From the NCBI GenBank assembly GCA_037389465.1, contig JAZARR010000221.1, positions 1,528,501 to 1,592,500 of the forward strand: a DNA stretch of 64,000 nt, in the 5' to 3' direction. A model generated the notes under the pieces. It ran no database searches. It was not told the DNA's origin and worked only from the letters and a program-made list of their open reading frames with translations. This document shows positions 14,701 through 26,669 of this stretch, in pieces. The stretch comes from Baylisascaris procyonis. Taxonomy: Eukaryota > Nematoda > Chromadorea > Rhabditida > Ascarididae. Position 1 is the stretch's first letter; every line of letters starts with the position of its first letter. The position numbers and the translations under genes are program-made.

Positions 14701-16462
14701 ACAGCAAAAGATTGTATTGATGTCTTCAAGCGCTGGATCCAGAAATGACGGTCTTTTTATAGTCGGTACGTATATCGCTTTTTCCGACGTCGTGTATTTT
14801 TTAAGAATTTCAGTGCTTCCTATCTCATTGTGTCTACACAGAATTTTGCGACGCTTTATAAAACATTTCAAAATTGTAGACATTCTAAGAAAATTATGAA
14901 AACTGTTTGTTGCAAAGTTGCGGGCATCTTATTTTGAACGCCGACTTTCCCAATTATCTTCATTTTGTACGATGGATGTTATCAAGGATCGGAATGCAGC
15001 AATACAGCCAAAAAATGTTTGTGAAAAGTTTGTAAATGCCTAGAAAACGATTGCTAGTAATTCATCAACTGTTATCCCTCAAGTGCTTTTTCAGTGAAAA
15101 TGTATTCATACTAATCCATTTTCTTTTCAATGCGCCAATTAGAGTTGCAAATGATGGCGCGCCCAAGTTGGCGCATATGTGCCGCGAGCCGCGAATTCTG
15201 ACTTAGATGAAGTGTTTCGGTAGCGTTAATTGAATTGTAAATTCCGAGTTCGAAATCCTAAAGCCAACTTACATTTCATGGGCATTTTCAGGTAACCATT
15301 TGCAAAGCGCATTATAGTGAGACCATATCTTTGCAAATGCATGCATGCAGGTGTATCTCTTTATACGTCTGTCTTCGTGGTAATTTCGATCCGGTAACAA
15401 ATGAACGTAATGCTGCAAAATCTGCGCAAACACGATAGGATGGCCCAGAAGTTAAGCGTTTCTCCCTTTAAGTAGGTGTACCCACTTTCAAAGTGGTATA
15501 GCGAGTAGTTTACATAATATTACCGACCAAGCATATTCGTTTTCTGTATCTGAAGCTGGCACACCGTACAGGGTGATGTTGTCCATAAGAGCGCTGATGT
15601 CAGTTTTCATGAATTCTTCGCATTTTCATTCACAAATTGGGCGTATTCATCCATCGAAATCTTTTAAACTTGTAGTTAACTAAAAATCGCTGGAGCTCTA
15701 TTCCTGAAAAAAAATCATAAGTATATTTAGCACACTTTCGCTAGAAACACTTCGTTTGAGATCTCATTTTAAAGAATAACGACTGCTTCCGTTATATTTG
15801 TATTACCGAAAAGCTGTACTTCCAATGTTCTTCTATCACCTATGCTCACTGTCTACCGTTTTCTTTTTGCACATCCTATGCTTCTTCTTTCTCACTTCCA
15901 TTTCGCATCATATGTTCTGTTTCTGTTTTGTTTTATATTCTCTACTGTGTGGGTGTTATATTCGTGTTGCCGTTTTTGTAATATATGCATTACATTCAAC
16001 ATTTTTGTAATTTATAATGTTCATTATAATGTAGACAAAGGAATATTCCATATGCAATGAATTTTAGAAACTTGCCTTATATGTTCGGTTGGATGCAATA
16101 TGCATGTCTGCGAAGCCGCATGTTCCGTCAGTCCGTCAGTTTTCTCTTTTTCGATTGCTGAGATGCACGCGCAGCACCTATAATCCGGATGAATATTAAG
16201 TAGGGGAATGAATCGGCTCTTACTAGGGCCCTTGAGTTCCCGAACTCGACGACATGTATCTTCGTTGGGTCTTATTTTTATTTTTTTTCCGTGGCTGCAC
16301 AATTTTTATCGCTTCAATGATATGTAAAATTGATTTTGACTGAATTTTCAGGGACCCACTACATGGCATACGGTTACAACTACCTCAGCTGGTGATCAAA
16401 ACGTTGCTGGTGCAATATCCACACAGTCATCGCTTCCCGTCTACCACACATCGTCAGTGTAG
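8767..16462 (+). CDS. Small single-pass membrane protein with Pro/Gln/Tyr-rich tail (five exons)
   Basis: Exons 8767-8799, 10140-10226, 12674-12807, 13627-13810 and 16352-16462 splice at GT-AG sites in consistent phase, giving 549 bases: 182 residues plus TAG. The start ATG follows an in-frame TAG 30 bases upstream. Residues 1-11 are a short Tyr/Asn-rich N-terminus (SYTNNYYNYQ). Residues 12-39 form one hydrophobic helix (IGVIFAILIAGILLLAICVA and onward) with Cys29 and Cys37. It is followed by the basic stop NDKKRRY at 43-49, which predicts N-outside, C-inside topology without a cleaved signal. The tail is rich in P, Q, Y and S (PYMQQPLVQSYPQQSF) and ends HTSSV, a class I PDZ-ligand pattern. 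I do not recognise the family. Exon boundaries are inferred by eye; phase agreement over four introns is the main support. Confidence 0.7.
8800..10139 (+). other. Intron 1 of the membrane-protein gene
   Basis: Donor CAG|GTACGC and acceptor ACTTTCAG|ATTGG. A run of A at 9084-9093 is the only low-complexity feature. No other feature was seen. Confidence 0.55.
11671..11735. repeat. (TA)n microsatellite
   Basis: About 65 bp of nearly pure TA dinucleotide, in intron 2 of the membrane-protein gene. Apparent Tyr-Ile open frames across it are artefacts of the repeat. Confidence 0.97.
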
Positions 16463-19400
16463 AATATGACCACCTGAATTTCTTCTACTTGAAGTGTCTT
16501 ATTGGACGAGATTACACTTCAGAAAGTGAATCTGGCCAAATTTTGTCAAAAACTTTTCAGCATATCAAAAGTGCCGAAAGTAACAGGTATCAAAAAGAAG
16601 CAACGTCAACTGTTGATTACCGCAAAGAAAAAATCAGACATTTTTTAGCAGCTATCAAAATGTTTAAAGCTTTAACGTGACATTCAGAGGACCCCCCAAA
16701 ACGCTTGCAATCATTAACGGTCGAGTTTTTACCTCGACAACGAATCACTTATGGAGTCTCTTGAGAATGGTATCGTTCACTAGTTGCGCTTGGCAGACAG
16801 TTTTTTTGTTGTCCACGAAGATCCGCCTCATTTAAGTGCCTGCATTTGTATGTTCTTTCTACTTTTCTTTGTAAATAGTGGTTCACCGCAGTACTTTATA
16901 CTTTTTACCTCTCGGTTTATGCATTTGTTTTATGTGGTTGAACTCATATTAATTATGTATTTTCATAAACAATGCGATTCTTATATGAAAAATTACTTGT
17001 AGGAAGTTTAAGAATGACCTTTTACGTTGATTCAGTAGTTGTGAATCGTTGAGGATGCGATATTATCAACTTGTGGATATGATATCCAACTGCTGTAATC
17101 ATATCAGTTACTCTCCAATTTTCAAACTGATATCCAACTGCTGTAATCATATCAGTCACTCTCCAATTTTCAAACTCTTTGTTAAATATTACTTAAAAGC
17201 GATGAAAGAAGTTCATGCTATCAATGTGATTCTTATGACTTTGTAAAGAGCGAATTCATTGCCCAGAACATACCTTTCCACCTATGCGCATATTTCGCAT
17301 CGAGATCTAGTTCATTTAATCGGATGTATTTACAAGTTAGAAGCAGATTCTACTCACAGGCTCAGATTTTGAAAAGTGATTCCATTTCTCCAGCGATATC
17401 ACCGATAAAATTTCTTATAATTGAAATTACGATTCCGATCAGCAGCCGATCGTATTAAGTCATATGAAATTTGCATTGAGGGTATCCAAATTCCCTTCTG
17501 CTTCTGCATTAAGAAACGAATTCTTGAGTCTCTGAAACCACTATTCCCAACTTCTTTAATAAGTCTCCGTTTGACTCAGTATCTTGCACTCTAAATCCGC
17601 TCTATCACAGCAATGAAGTTCACGAACCTGCGAGTATCGATTCCAGTAGGCGGCTTTTGGGCCACTAATCTCATGACTGAGATCAGAACTTTCAATTTTT
17701 TACACCTTCGGCAGACTCGGACTCTTATCTCCCTTGAAATATTTTAAAAGGTAATTTACCTAAGCATTTAATTACGCGCAAAAAACTGCACGCTTTGCCA
17801 TGTCCTGTAGATGACATCTCAGCTTGGTCCACTTTGCGTCTGGCAATTTTTCTAGTAAGCCAAGGTTATTTTCTGTGAGGGAACAGGTGGAGGGGTGGTA
17901 GTGAGAGCAGTTTTCACCAAGCATGATTCAAATTTTTGCGTGTAATTGTAATTTCTACCTCAGGCATACGTCCTCATCTTTTAAATAGAAGACCGGAACC
18001 CTCACTTCTGCGTTGATAACTCCTCCCCTTCCTCCCCGTTCCCCACAGTTTTAAAAAGACAACAAAAACCTGATGGTCCAAACAAATGGAAGAGCGCATT
18101 AATGTTAGCAAGACCATTTGCTATTTGCCACGCTACTTTTCACATAAAAATTTGATAAATTACTAAGGATGAGTCGATGCGCGATAATGCATCTGCTTTT
18201 CTATCCGAGTTTAATTTCTAAACAAATCTGTTGTCAAAAGCTGTTTTCCTTGGCTTAGAACAATTTGAGTTGCAAATTTCAGTTATTTCAGCCATTTATC
18301 ACTCCCTGTGGGATAGACTGATGTAAGCTGAAGAGAAAGATGAAATAAAAACTTTTCATGGATTCAGCAGTCAAATTTCATTCCTACGATTCCAGCTGCA
18401 CATGACTGGAGATGGGAATCTTAAAATTGTAAAAAATACACTTTTCAGTCACGTTACGGTCCCTCCATACTTCGTAAAAACAATTTAAATTTAAAAAATA
18501 GAGAGAAAGGCTGGAGACGATAGACATGGAATACACTTTTTGCATCCTACTCATCCGACCGACCGATCTCATAATTTCACAACAAATAATATGATATCCA
18601 GAGAGTGCCTTTCTATTCTAATTGATCAATCCATCCGCACAGACTTTATGAAGAAACATTCGCTTCCAGGCGCATTTGGCTGTTACATTTGCAAGCGCAA
18701 TGCGGGTGTCGTGTCTGTGCTCACGTACTTGCCTGTCTGTCTGTCTGGTAGTCTCAACTCGGATCACTGAAAGCACGATCCGTGGAATTTGATGGGTGCA
18801 ATATACGCTATAAGATAATCCCATATAAGATCTTTGGCGCTGATCCATGAACTTTGAAGGCAGTAATGAAAATTTGAAGGCACCGAAAACCACCAACCAA
18901 GTTGTTATTTCTGCATCGGTAAGGCTGCAAAAAAACGAGTTTCGCGGATTTACAGATACAGTCAAACCAATAGAATAACAGGCCATCATCCCCATATCTT
19001 ATTTATTTATTTTATCATTTACGAGTAACAGGTCATCATTCCCCATACTCATTTATTCCTCTTATTTACTTATCACTTATGAACCTACTTGGTCAGGTGA
19101 GAGTACCATACTCTTGCCGTAGTTTTTCCTTGTTTTGAGAGCCAGTCGGTGTTAGATGTACCTCAAACTGTGCATAACGGATGCAAGTCCCAAAAACTCA
19201 TTTCAGAGTTGATCGACCAACTCGAAAGCAACAATAAAGGGGTCAGTCCGTGTGTGCATTGCATCTATCCAATTCAATAATTCTAGCTCCGGTCTTTCTA
19301 ACGTGAAATCATGGGATAAGCAAAAGGACACTCTTTACGTGAGTACAGAAATATGCTCCTTCCAAATAGCGCACAATATAACCACAGACGTTATTTCTTA

Positions 19401-21300
19401 AGTGCAAGAACAATAACGCGAAGTATCGCCGAACAAACAATCGAAATAGTGCTTCGGAAAGTCGAGATTCACCAAGCGGATCGACGAAGTGCGCTCTTCT
19501 ACATCCCAGCAGCAGTAAAACAAAGCTTGCTGGAACCTCGTTCCTGTACTCTGGGGAATGAAATATGACCTCAGGATCGCAATCGTAATTACGATCCCCA
19601 CATTGCCTGAGGGTAGTAAAATTACAATTCAGTAGGTTCGGAAGCAAACACGACATCACAAATTTTGCCTCACAGACAATATTGTGGAATTATTTTTGAA
19701 ATTCATCATTTAACGTAGGATGCTAGTTCTTCCTCCTTCCAAATTTCAAGAAGGTAAACAACGGACCATACTGGGGTAAAGCCGACTTCTAAGAAATTTG
19801 ACGAGCAAAGGTGTCAACCGATCAACATGCATTTGCCGCTTACATCGATCGTTTCTTTCGTAATAGAGGATTATTAAAAATTAAAAGCTTTACGAAGATA
19901 TCTGAGTGAAACCTTATTTGAATAATGCTTCGTCACATTTTGATAAATTCCAATTTCATAATGAATAAGCGATGCTAATCAAAATATTAATGGTAATAAA
20001 AATATGAGTTCCACACAAATTTAACTGCCTTACTTTGCAAAATAATGACATTCTGTAAAAAATTTATTATGAAACACAAAAATCACATATCTTCATCCGG
20101 CAAAACTTCAAAAAAACGCAAAATAAAGCTGCATAGAGGCTCGAAGATTCAAAGCGGTGTTCAGTTTCAAAGAATTCGATGTTTTTATACAACTGCGCCA
20201 CTTTCAGAATCACAAAACCACATTCTCCCTTTCTCTGCTGCTCAAGACCACCATGACATTTTAGAGTTCAGCGATTTTGAAGTTTTAAAAAACTTCCTGA
20301 CAGAATTCCAATGCATAACAATAGCGTCAGGAAACTTAAACATAATAAACCATCAACAAAACTAAGCTAATAACAACTGAAACAGTGGAATGTACAAATA
20401 ATCCAAATCTAGCCAATTCGCTAGATGATGTGAACTTATCAATTCGAAGAGATAAGCTCTTCGTTCTCTTGTCTTGAGATCAGCCTCAAAAATCATCGAT
20501 TTTTGTGTCAACGAACGAGTAATCAGCATAAACAAAGCCTATCATGCGTCTATGCATCACAATCACTCCCGATGTGGAGAATAAGCTCATTTCGCATTCC
20601 AATCTTCGATTAGACAAAACTGCCATTAAATCTGAACATACCAAATTCATGTGAGATGATGGCACTGCCATTCCTACGCTGCATAGTGCCGTTAAAAAAG
20701 GGAACGTATATGTCCGACGGCGGTGCTTTGCGTTGAGGCAGCGAAAGATGATACTAATGAAATATGCGCGTACCTCCTCCCTTTTGATTTTGCAAAATTT
20801 CGGGACACATTCGTACAGCTAAACTACTGTGAATTGTCTCACTACAGGAACTCCCAAATGAAGAGTTTTAACAATCAACTAATTCGACGAGAACAAATGC
20901 TGAGTGCTTCGAAACATTTTTCCGATATTTTCAAAAATTTTTGAGACCTTCAATTCCTTACTCTACGTTCTCGCAGAATTTTCAATGCCACATCTGCTCC
21001 CTATGCTTGATTGCAACTCAATTTCTGAGGTTCCGATATTGACGACAAATAACCAACAGTGCTATCAACGGAGAGACCTCCGCAGCGATTACCGTCTCTG
21101 CGCAAGCATACACACAACGTCTGCAAGGCTTGCGCTTCATCAGATGTGGGAAGACAAATCGTCGCAATAAATCCGAAAATAAATCGAAGGCAGCGAGACT
21201 TGAAAAACGAATTTGAGGACATTTTGAAGATCATTTAGAGCTCCATTAGAATCATTCACAACCTGGGATAAAAACAAGGACTTTTCTATAACATCAATTT
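16463..21300. other. Intergenic, no gene recognised
   Basis: AT-rich flank downstream of the membrane-protein gene. Open frames of up to 125 codons occur (for example minus 18618-18995 and minus 19309-19659), but none shows a known motif or splice partner. The 48-bp duplication at 17081 is the only structured element noticed. Confidence 0.4.
17081..17177. repeat. Two-copy 48-bp tandem duplication
   Basis: ATATCCAACTGCTGTAATCA and the following 28 bp are repeated directly, with one visible T/C difference (CAGTTACT versus CAGTCACT). Confidence 0.9.
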
Positions 21301-21684
21301 CTTATGTGACCTGTGACCCTGCAGTGAGGTCAACAAAAGGTCAGCATGCTCAAACAACAGAAATGAACGAAGCAAGACAAAATCTTTTTAGAAATAAGGT
21401 CTGTGTCGCTGTTGTTCGACGTCGGCAGTGCTCCTCCTCCCCTCCGCCGCCTGCTGTAGTCATACCTGAGCTGATGTGCCGCGCTCCCAATTCATCGCTG
21501 ACCCGTCTCCGTCGTCCAGGAATGTTGATCAGTTCACATCCACCGCTGCAGCCAACGACGCCTTCCATTGGGCTCGCTCCTGCGACCGGCCTGGTTGCGC
21601 GCTACTCCAATGACGACACTTTCCGTGAGCCAATGACCACCTTTCTCCTCTTGCTGTTACCCAACATCGTATAATGTTGAGGCG

Positions 21685-21786
21685 GTTGGTTTTCCAACAC
21701 CAGCAACCCTATTCCGCCATGCAAAGAATCCTTGCTTACCTTGGCGCTGCCCTGTGAACCACACCTGAAGCTTGGGCAATTAAATC
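21685..21786 (-). ncRNA. Degenerate spliced-leader RNA-like locus
   Basis: On the minus strand, 21786-21765 matches canonical nematode SL1 at 18 of 22 positions (core TTTAATT and CCCAAG) and is followed at once by GT, as a leader donor would be. A hairpin GTTGG-TTTT-CCAAC (written on the plus strand, 21685-21698) ends 102 bases from the leader start, close to the size of SL RNAs. A clean Sm site is absent; GGATTCTTTGC is the nearest candidate. It may be a decayed SL RNA copy or a coincidence. Confidence 0.35.
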
Positions 21787-23489
21787 TTTATTAAAATATA
21801 TAGACATTAAAATGACGATAAACAAAAGCATAACCATTAAACACGAGCACAACACGACGGAAACACATGCGCACAACAAACCGTACGAACCTCACCTCAC
21901 GCCATCGTCATCTACACCTATTGTCACATACAATTTGGCTAATATCAGCACACAACGCGAAAGTACACAAGTACGGCAACGAGAATTGATGCCCAAAGGT
22001 TCAAGAGAAAAAGGAAGCTACTTTGTGAATGATTCAACTCTTGCACAAAGACAACATTGACATAACCTAAATAAGAACGTTGAAATAACAGTTCGATACT
22101 CGCCGATCCTTTGGGATTCTTTATATAGTTTGCTTCTAAAGTCTTCTGTAACTTCATTTCCTTTTGTAAACTTTAGTGAACTCTCACTTTTTTCACTCAT
22201 TCGCGCGCAGTCGCGATAACTGCAATCGACACAAATTGCAGCGTCGCCGGTATATCCCGGTCTATTTGAAAAGTGTGTCATGGAACAAGATTTGGGGAGA
22301 AGGGCTAGGCACATTTTAATAAGCATGAGAAGTTGTATCAGATCCATTCATTACCTGAAATGTGCTTGCTCCGGTTAAGTTGTGATTGCTCCAGTTATGC
22401 TTCTACGAGGGGAACTGGGCAAAGTATTAGAGGTACAAGACTTCCCGCTGCACCAAAGTATCCGCGCGGATGTACGCGGCATTTCCATGGTCGCAGGCGC
22501 CATCAAACTACACGCGTTCATAGCGAGAATGTGGTTGCGGGTCAGCTCTGCGGTGTCGGTTCCTTTCATCAACGAAAGGATGGGTAAGGACATCCTGAGG
22601 AATCGCAATGATCTTAAGAAAGCGCGAGCTGAACGGAATCATGAATAACTCCGTGAGCGGTGTTAGGCATCAAAGACGACGATTGCGTCTATATCACTAG
22701 AACGGAAAGTCAGGCTTGTAGAAGCTTGATAGTCGAAGCGGTAGAGGATATTTTCTATGGCCTTCTAGTGCGCATTTTCTTTTGTTGTGAGAGGTGGAAA
22801 ATTTTCAGATGCGTGTGTCCTGACGCAGGCCTACTTCCTTCCTCCAGAACTTGTGGCTCATTCTAGCTGCCGCAAAGACCAACCCATTCATACCATCAAT
22901 TCTGGATTGACTCGGCCCCAACGCCTTGGAACATCCGGATGCGATAAGGTGATCCGCATAAGCGTACAATACCTTAGGACAGTCCTGCTAACTCGCTTGA
23001 CATCCGAAAATACCCATAAAAAGACTTTCCGAAAGGCACAAAACCTCAGGTAGCCTTCAAGCTCCATACCCTTCTCCAGCTTGACATTCTCCTCCTTCGA
23101 ATGCTCCTCGGGGTCTGTACATCTGTCGGCTGCAGCCAGTTTCACATCCTAAACCACTGAATATTGCTCCGGTTCTGCAAGTCTGGCGACTGCACGCGGT
23201 CTCACATCCGATTCCTTGCACTCAGTCGTGCCCTTCGCGGGTATTGGACCATCAGCAAGCATACCCTCTTGCGAGGCTGTACCTACATCTCCCTCGCCCG
23301 CTCGTCCAATCCCTGGGTCGTGATTGGAAGTCGATGGCGCACCAACATCAGGGCTCTTAATCACTTAAGAGCCCCCACTTTGTGGCTAACGCTGCCACCG
23401 TTCTCTGTTCATGGTTGCTTGAGAACTTCTCCTGAACCTTCTTTCTGCAGGCCCACCTATCTCCATAGGCTCCACACAAACTCGTTAAG

Positions 23490-23800
23490 GTGGCGTGTTG
23501 CGAATCGCGAGTACATTCGTGAAAGCTCATGCCGTCATGGCGACTCGCTGGCGCCGTTGAATAGCAAAAGACGGTTAGCCGTCTCAGCGGTGCCAGCTAA
23601 GATGGACAGCCGATGCACCTGCACCGGAAACGAAACAAAGCTGGAAGGAAGCATGGCCCAAAAAAAGAGGCGGAATAAAGGAAAGGAGGCCGAATCGGAA
23701 ATGGTCAACGAAATCGAAGGCGGAGTTCAGCAAGGGGATATAAGCAGCCCGAGCTCAATTCCGTCATTCGCGTGCTAACCAAAGGCCACAAAGTGGCCTT
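23490..23800 (+). repeat. Dispersed repeat, copy A
   Basis: It resembles 26670-27321 in order and wording: both read GTTGCGAATCGCGA-like, then a basic stretch, then an ATGG...GAA(G) motif. Both then have a CC(A/C)G(A/C)TCAATTCCG-like or CCAGTTCCGCC-like box, and both finish in a strong hairpin. In copy A the terminal hairpin is AAGGCCAC-AAA-GTGGCCTT at 23782-23800. The family is unknown; it is probably a non-coding mobile element. Confidence 0.5.
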
Positions 23801-24388
23801 CTACAGTTGAAGGCGATCCGACTTCGCCTTCTGTGCTTCGCCCTTCGCCCTACTTCGCTTCAGTGCTTCGCCCTCCGTCCTATTCGGCTTCTGTGCTTCT
23901 ACTTCGACGTCGAATCTACTGAACGTAAGTACTTTGTAACCCTTTCAAACAAGCCAACCCATCTCCTTCAGTACATGGCGACCTCCCTTTCACTCCAGAG
24001 CCTCCCCCCGCCCCTTAAAGCAGGGCAACATTCCTGATCACATCCCTCGGTGCTCTCTGATTGGGCTTCTTCAGCTACTGTTGAATCTTGCCGCAATTGA
24101 GAGGTTTCTCCGAGATCGTTCACTCCGATTGGAGTTTCCAATCGCCTGGGTGTAGCGTCCGAGGCGCACGCGTAACATGAACAGGGTCACTTTCGTGACC
24201 GTCGAGGCCGTTTCTCACCTCATCATCGTTTAGCCAGGGTAACCAGTGGGCACGCATACATAACGATTCCGGTCCTCGAAATTGGTTGTGACCGGGGCGG
24301 GGCACAAGGATCCCTTTTGGAATTGGATTATGAGAGTGTGGAATAGCGATTCGTCCCACAACAGTGCAGAATAACCAACACCAAGTGC

Positions 24389-24660
24389 CGCGAAAGCGAG
24401 GAAGAAAGCTATTCAGCTAAACAAGATAACGCACAGCAAACGGCTAAAGGGCAACTGAGCGATGAAAGGCATCGATTCAAGTCTGCGATGAATGGACGGG
24501 TGCATGGCTACAACCGATGAATGAGACGTCGAGCGAAAGATATCGAAATTTAAAAAGATTGCACCTTCAATTTCTACTGAACGAATGTTCGAATCCGAAA
24601 AGCTTCCATTTGCATTCCTATTGAACAAGTATCTCAAATGTGAAAATCTTGCACCTTTGT
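24389..24660. repeat. Dispersed repeat, copy C
   Basis: It shares a long diverged similarity with 25190-25415, beginning at the common box CGCGAAAGCGAGGAAG and continuing through GATGAATGGACGG and GGCTACAA(C/T)CGATGAAT. Copy C carries two versions of an approximately 47-bp 3' segment (AAAAG...GAA) where the other copy has one. Confidence 0.7.
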
Positions 24661-24699
24661 AGAAGAAAAGCAAACAGTTTTGAAGATTCGCCAGAGAGC

Positions 24700-24855
24700 A
24701 AGACGAAGCTGCTGTTGGGCTGTAGTCGTTTAGGGGAACAAGACGGAGTCAGGCAGTAGTCGTCTCTTTGAGAGACGAGACAAAGTCGCAGTTGAACCGC
24801 AGTCGCTTGGAGGAACAGGACGGACTCCGAATTAAGCAGCAGTCCTTTCTTTCCT
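24700..24855. repeat. Degenerate approximately 40-bp tandem repeat (3-4 units)
   Basis: Successive units begin GACGAAGC, GACGGAGTC, GACAAAGTC and GACGGACTC. Each contains GCAGTAGTCG-like or GCAGTCGCT-like sequence and most end in GGAACA. The second unit has its end replaced by a perfect 8-bp hairpin at 24760-24778. Confidence 0.6.
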
Positions 24856-24959
24856 GAATGCCCACTAGTCAGCTGGGGCTGCTTATATGCAGCTCCAGCC
24901 GACAGTGGACTTCGATCCCAGTTCCAGTCGATCTCAAAACATCGGCCGACACTGGGAAC

Positions 24960-24993
24960 AACGTCGCAGGAATTCTTGAATTCTTGCGACGTT
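24960..24993. repeat. 16-bp inverted repeat with 2-base loop
   Basis: Left arm AACGTCGCAGGAATTC (24960-24975), loop TT, right arm GAATTCTTGCGACGTT (24978-24993). Fifteen of 16 positions pair, and the remaining one would be G-U in RNA. Confidence 0.95.
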
Positions 24994-25017
24994 CTCGTGG
25001 GAATATTTTCGCGACGG

Positions 25018-25044
25018 GCGCACAGTGCTAAGTGCACTGTGCGC
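25018..25044. repeat. 11-bp perfect inverted repeat
   Basis: Arms GCGCACAGTGC (25018-25028) and GCACTGTGCGC (25034-25044) around a 5-base centre. It lies only 24 bp from the preceding inverted repeat. Confidence 0.95.
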
Positions 25045-25189
25045 TTCGTCCCGACAACCTGTACGTACTTCACTTCCCTAAGTAAGCGTGTGTTTAATAA
25101 CTGTCTTCATTCAATGTGTTTTCTTCAGTTTCCTCGCTATACTCAATATCCCCCCTGGCTCTCTTTTTCGCCACGCCCGGCATGGCGAA

Positions 25190-25415
25190 TTCGTCGCGAA
25201 AGCGAGGAAGCAAGCTGTTCAACTGAACCGGATGACGGGCAGCTGCTATAGGGCAATTGAGCGACGAAAGGGCATCCTATTCAAGGCCTATGATGAATGG
25301 ACGGATATATGGCTACAATCGATGAATCGTCAGAGAAATAGGCGTCGAGCAGACAGATGTCGAACCGTGAAAAGCTTGCACTTCTATCTCTATTGAAAGG
25401 ATGTTCAAATGTGAA
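25190..25415. repeat. Dispersed repeat, copy D
   Basis: Diverged direct copy of 24389-24660, in the same orientation and order. It opens with TCGC-GAAA-GCGA, a four-pair stem with a GAAA loop. A hairpin TTCGCCA...TGGCGAA (25167-25189) lies just before it. Confidence 0.7.
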
Positions 25416-26669
25416 GAACTTCCTGTCCCAAAAAAATAAATTACCTCGAAAATCGAGGATTTGGCGAGTCCAATGTAGTGATGGCGAGAGGGTTAGTCGC
25501 GCAGTAGGATACCGCAGTTGGGGAATAACTTGGGGAAGGGGGCAGTGGAATACCGGCGTCGAAAACGGGGCCCATGGGACCTGTAGTGGAAGTAGGAAGT
25601 GGGCTTGAGCAGCAGAAGTGGGCTTGGGCAGCGGAAGTGGACCTCGAAGTTGCGGCGATGACCCTTTTATTCGTTTATCCGACGATTCACTTTCACGTGA
25701 AACTCTTGCTACGGTTTCATCCGTTGTTGTCGTTAACCTTGCTGTTCCCACTGTGTTAACATTGCTTTGGTGATGTTATTCTTGCCAGTGCGATTCGAGA
25801 CGTTGATACGATTGGGAAAGAATGCGAGGCTTTTGCTTCGTGTGACCGACGTTTCTTTGTGTTTACATCAGGCGAGCTCAACATTTTCTGCAGCGACGAT
25901 TTTCTTCATAATCCATACTTCATAACAATTAAAGGGATATATCTTAGGCTCGCGATTCCGCGACAATCCCATCTGCATTGAATTTGAAAATGTCGCGCCT
26001 GTACTTCCATACCGTTATGCACCTCGCTATATAACCGTACGTCTAAGAGTTGTATTTGTTCATTCATTCTGTATTGCTGCATCGGTCGCTTCGTTCGTAA
26101 CCCTTATCCTCCCTAAGCTCTTCTTCGCCAGGACGGGCACGGCGAAGAAACCAAACGTGCCGGGGCGGCTCGTCCATCCCTTCGGGCCGTGGTCCTCTGA
26201 GGGAATGTTTTTCGGGTCCGAGCTCCACTTGCACTCGGTCCGACAGGAAATTTACTTCTGTCCGGCCCTCCCGCTGATCGATTTTATTGACCGAGCATGA
26301 ATGAATCTGATTCCTCTTGTAATCAGAAGACGCCCAGCCCATATTCTCAGGCATAAGAAGGGTGTCCATTTGGAGCCTATTAGCTGGAACTTGAGTTAAT
26401 CCTTCCTGACATGAAATAGAGAGAAAATTTCATTCCGTCGTCCAGGGCCACCATGTGGAGGTCGGTTCCTTGCTTTGTGGAAGGGGGGCCCACTCTTTTT
26501 CCCTATTCCGTAGATGGCGGTTCAGAAGTGAGTAAACACGCTGGCACCAAATATCTTTACCCCATCCACCGTCGGGGTGCGCTTACCTTTTGCTGCAAGC
26601 CTATCGAAGAAATACTGATTTTCAGTCAAATATAGGTTCGTGGCGATGTAACTCCATGTTGCGAAGATA

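Noticed and set aside
23164..23778. 204-codon open frame
   Set aside because: It overlaps dispersed repeat copy A and a local duplication, has low-complexity Arg/Ser content, and has no recognisable domain or splice context.
24580..24600. tRNA B-box-like TTCGAATCC
   Set aside because: No matching A-box or acceptor stem. It lies inside dispersed repeat copy C.
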